From UBA2767 sp964194535 (GTDB lineage: Bacteria; Pseudomonadota; Alphaproteobacteria; Rhizobiales; Methyloligellaceae), in the NCBI GenBank assembly GCA_964194535.1, contig CAXMMX010000152.1:1-5623 (forward strand): a stretch of DNA of 5,623 nt. Reading direction: 5' to 3'. Under the pieces are notes generated by a model, which did not search any database, was not told the origin of the DNA, and saw only the letters and a program-made list of their open reading frames with translations. Both the position numbers and the translations under genes were made by a program. Numbering within the stretch: position 1 is the stretch's first letter; every line of letters begins with the position of its first letter. Positions 5,082-5,623 of the stretch are shown one piece after another.

Positions 5082-5513
5082 CTAGCCCGTGGCGATATAG
5101 TCCCGCATGGCGGCGGCTTCCAGTTCGGCCTCGGCGATCCGCAGACGCACCACATCTCCAATCGAAATCACACCGATAAGCTTGTTATCTTCCATAACCG
5201 GCATATGACGGAAACGCCCGTCCGTCATCGCAGCCATTATTGTGTGGATCGTATCGCTTTTCCGGCAGGAAACGACCTTCTTGGTCATGATTCTTGAAAC
5301 CGGGGACTTGAGGATATCAGTCCCGGAAGTGGCTATCGCGCGAACCAGATCCCGCTCCGATACAATCCCTGCAATCCCGTCTTTGCCATCGCTTACCACA
5401 ATGCAGCCAATAGAATGCTCGCGGAGCGTTTTTGCAATATCCAGCAAGGAGGCATCGGTATTTGCGGACACAACCTCCCCGCCCTTATTGCCCAGGATCG
5501 TTGCAACATTCAT
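5082..5513 (-). CDS. Protein with two CBS domains
   Basis: A 143-residue protein made almost wholly of a CBS pair (Bateman module). The first CBS spans about 12-62 and ends GIVSERDLVRAI; the second spans about 75-125 and ends GVISIGDVVR. Such modules bind adenine nucleotides (AMP, ATP, SAM or NAD in different families) and regulate partner enzymes or transporters; stand-alone ones have varied, often unknown roles. The C-terminal helix (126-143) is Ala/Glu-rich. The ATG at 5511-5513 has a good ribosome binding site (GAGGAG on the minus strand) with a perfect inverted repeat just upstream of it. It is convergent with the patatin gene with only 26 bp between stops and no terminator visible there. 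The ligand and partner are not evident. Confidence 0.92.
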   Translation of the reverse strand: MNVATILGNKGGEVVSANTDASLLDIAKTLREHSIGCIVVSDGKDGIAGIVSERDLVRAIATSGTDILKSPVSRIMTKKVVSCRKSDTIHTIMAAMTDGRFRHMPVMEDNKLIGVISIGDVVRLRIAEAELEAAAMRDYIATG

Positions 5514-5528
5514 GTGTTTTCTCCTCTC

Positions 5529-5549
5529 TGGTCCGCTTTGGACGGACCA
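5529..5549 (-). promoter_or_regulatory. Perfect inverted repeat next to the CBS gene ribosome binding site
   Basis: TGGTCCG (5529-5535) and CGGACCA (5543-5549) are exact reverse complements with a seven-base spacer. They lie directly 5' of the Shine-Dalgarno sequence of the CBS gene (about 5521-5526). In RNA this is a seven-pair GC-rich hairpin beside the ribosome binding site; in DNA it could be a repressor operator. GGTCCG occurs a third time at 5568-5573. Confidence 0.5.
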
Positions 5550-5556
5550 CCTATGG

Positions 5557-5570
5557 CAAGCCCTTGCGGT
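5557..5570 (-). repeat. 14-bp exact repeat, copy 2
   Basis: Identical to 2612-2625. It lies 44-57 bases upstream of the CBS gene ATG and overlaps the third GGTCCG half-site at its right end. Confidence 0.35.
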
Positions 5571-5591
5571 CCGCGCGCTAAACCGGGAGAT

Positions 5592-5623
5592 ATGGTGAGC
5601 GCTCCCAAATGCCGCGCACCCTA
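5592..5623 (+). CDS. Possible start of a further plus-strand gene (cut by window edge)
   Basis: An ATG at 5592 and an in-frame GTG at 5595 open a frame that runs to the window end (MVSAPKCRAP). A GGGAG at about 5585-5589 is well placed for the GTG (five bases) and too close for the ATG. Divergence from the CBS gene would be normal. Ten codons are too few to name a product. Confidence 0.2.
   Translation, partial: MVSAPKCRAP

Noticed and set aside
1..5623. tRNA, rRNA, CRISPR array or insertion sequence
   Set aside because: No cloverleaf, regular spaced repeats, or transposase-like frame was found on either strand.

Overview
The window looks like chromosomal DNA of an alphaproteobacterium of moderate GC content. 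The evidence is the protein sequences themselves (an alphaproteobacterial-type two-cysteine NifU/IscU-like protein, short YidD, FolE, HisI and a patatin of the RssA/NTE type) and the gene neighbourhood: thrS, yidD, nifU-like, folE, hisI, patatin and CBS-domain genes, which I recall side by side in several alphaproteobacteria. The exact genus cannot be read from the sequence. Most of the window is ordinary housekeeping DNA.

Layout, left to right. (1) Minus strand: the 5' part of thrS (threonyl-tRNA synthetase, cut by the window edge), preceded by yidD (membrane-insertion efficiency factor). (2) Positions about 1014-2142: a module that looks inserted. It has a minus-strand helix-turn-helix protein with a long helical tail and, divergent from it, a plus-strand stand-alone response-regulator receiver protein. 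The divergent gap and the 5' part of the receiver gene are very AT-rich (3 G/C in 40 bases at 1601-1640; 12 in 60 at 1681-1740), against 32 in 60 at 1861-1920. (3) Minus strand: a NifU/IscU-like protein, with a doubtful small ORF overlapping its start. (4) A 263-bp divergent gap with overlapping promoter candidates pointing both ways. (5) Plus strand: folE and hisI, closely spaced, then a patatin-like phospholipase gene. (6) Minus strand: a two-CBS-domain protein convergent with the patatin gene. Its leader holds a perfect 7-bp inverted repeat just upstream of its ribosome binding site. A possible start of another plus-strand gene lies at the right edge.

How the genes fit together: FolE makes dihydroneopterin triphosphate for folate and related pterins, and HisI carries out the third step of histidine biosynthesis. 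YidD and ThrRS serve membrane-protein insertion and translation, and the NifU-like protein probably Fe-S metabolism. These appear to be neighbours rather than one pathway. The feature that stands out is the divergent receiver/HTH pair between the NifU-like gene and yidD. It separates genes that would otherwise run in the same direction, and it may be a small self-contained regulatory unit. No histidine kinase, mobile-element gene or CRISPR array is visible.
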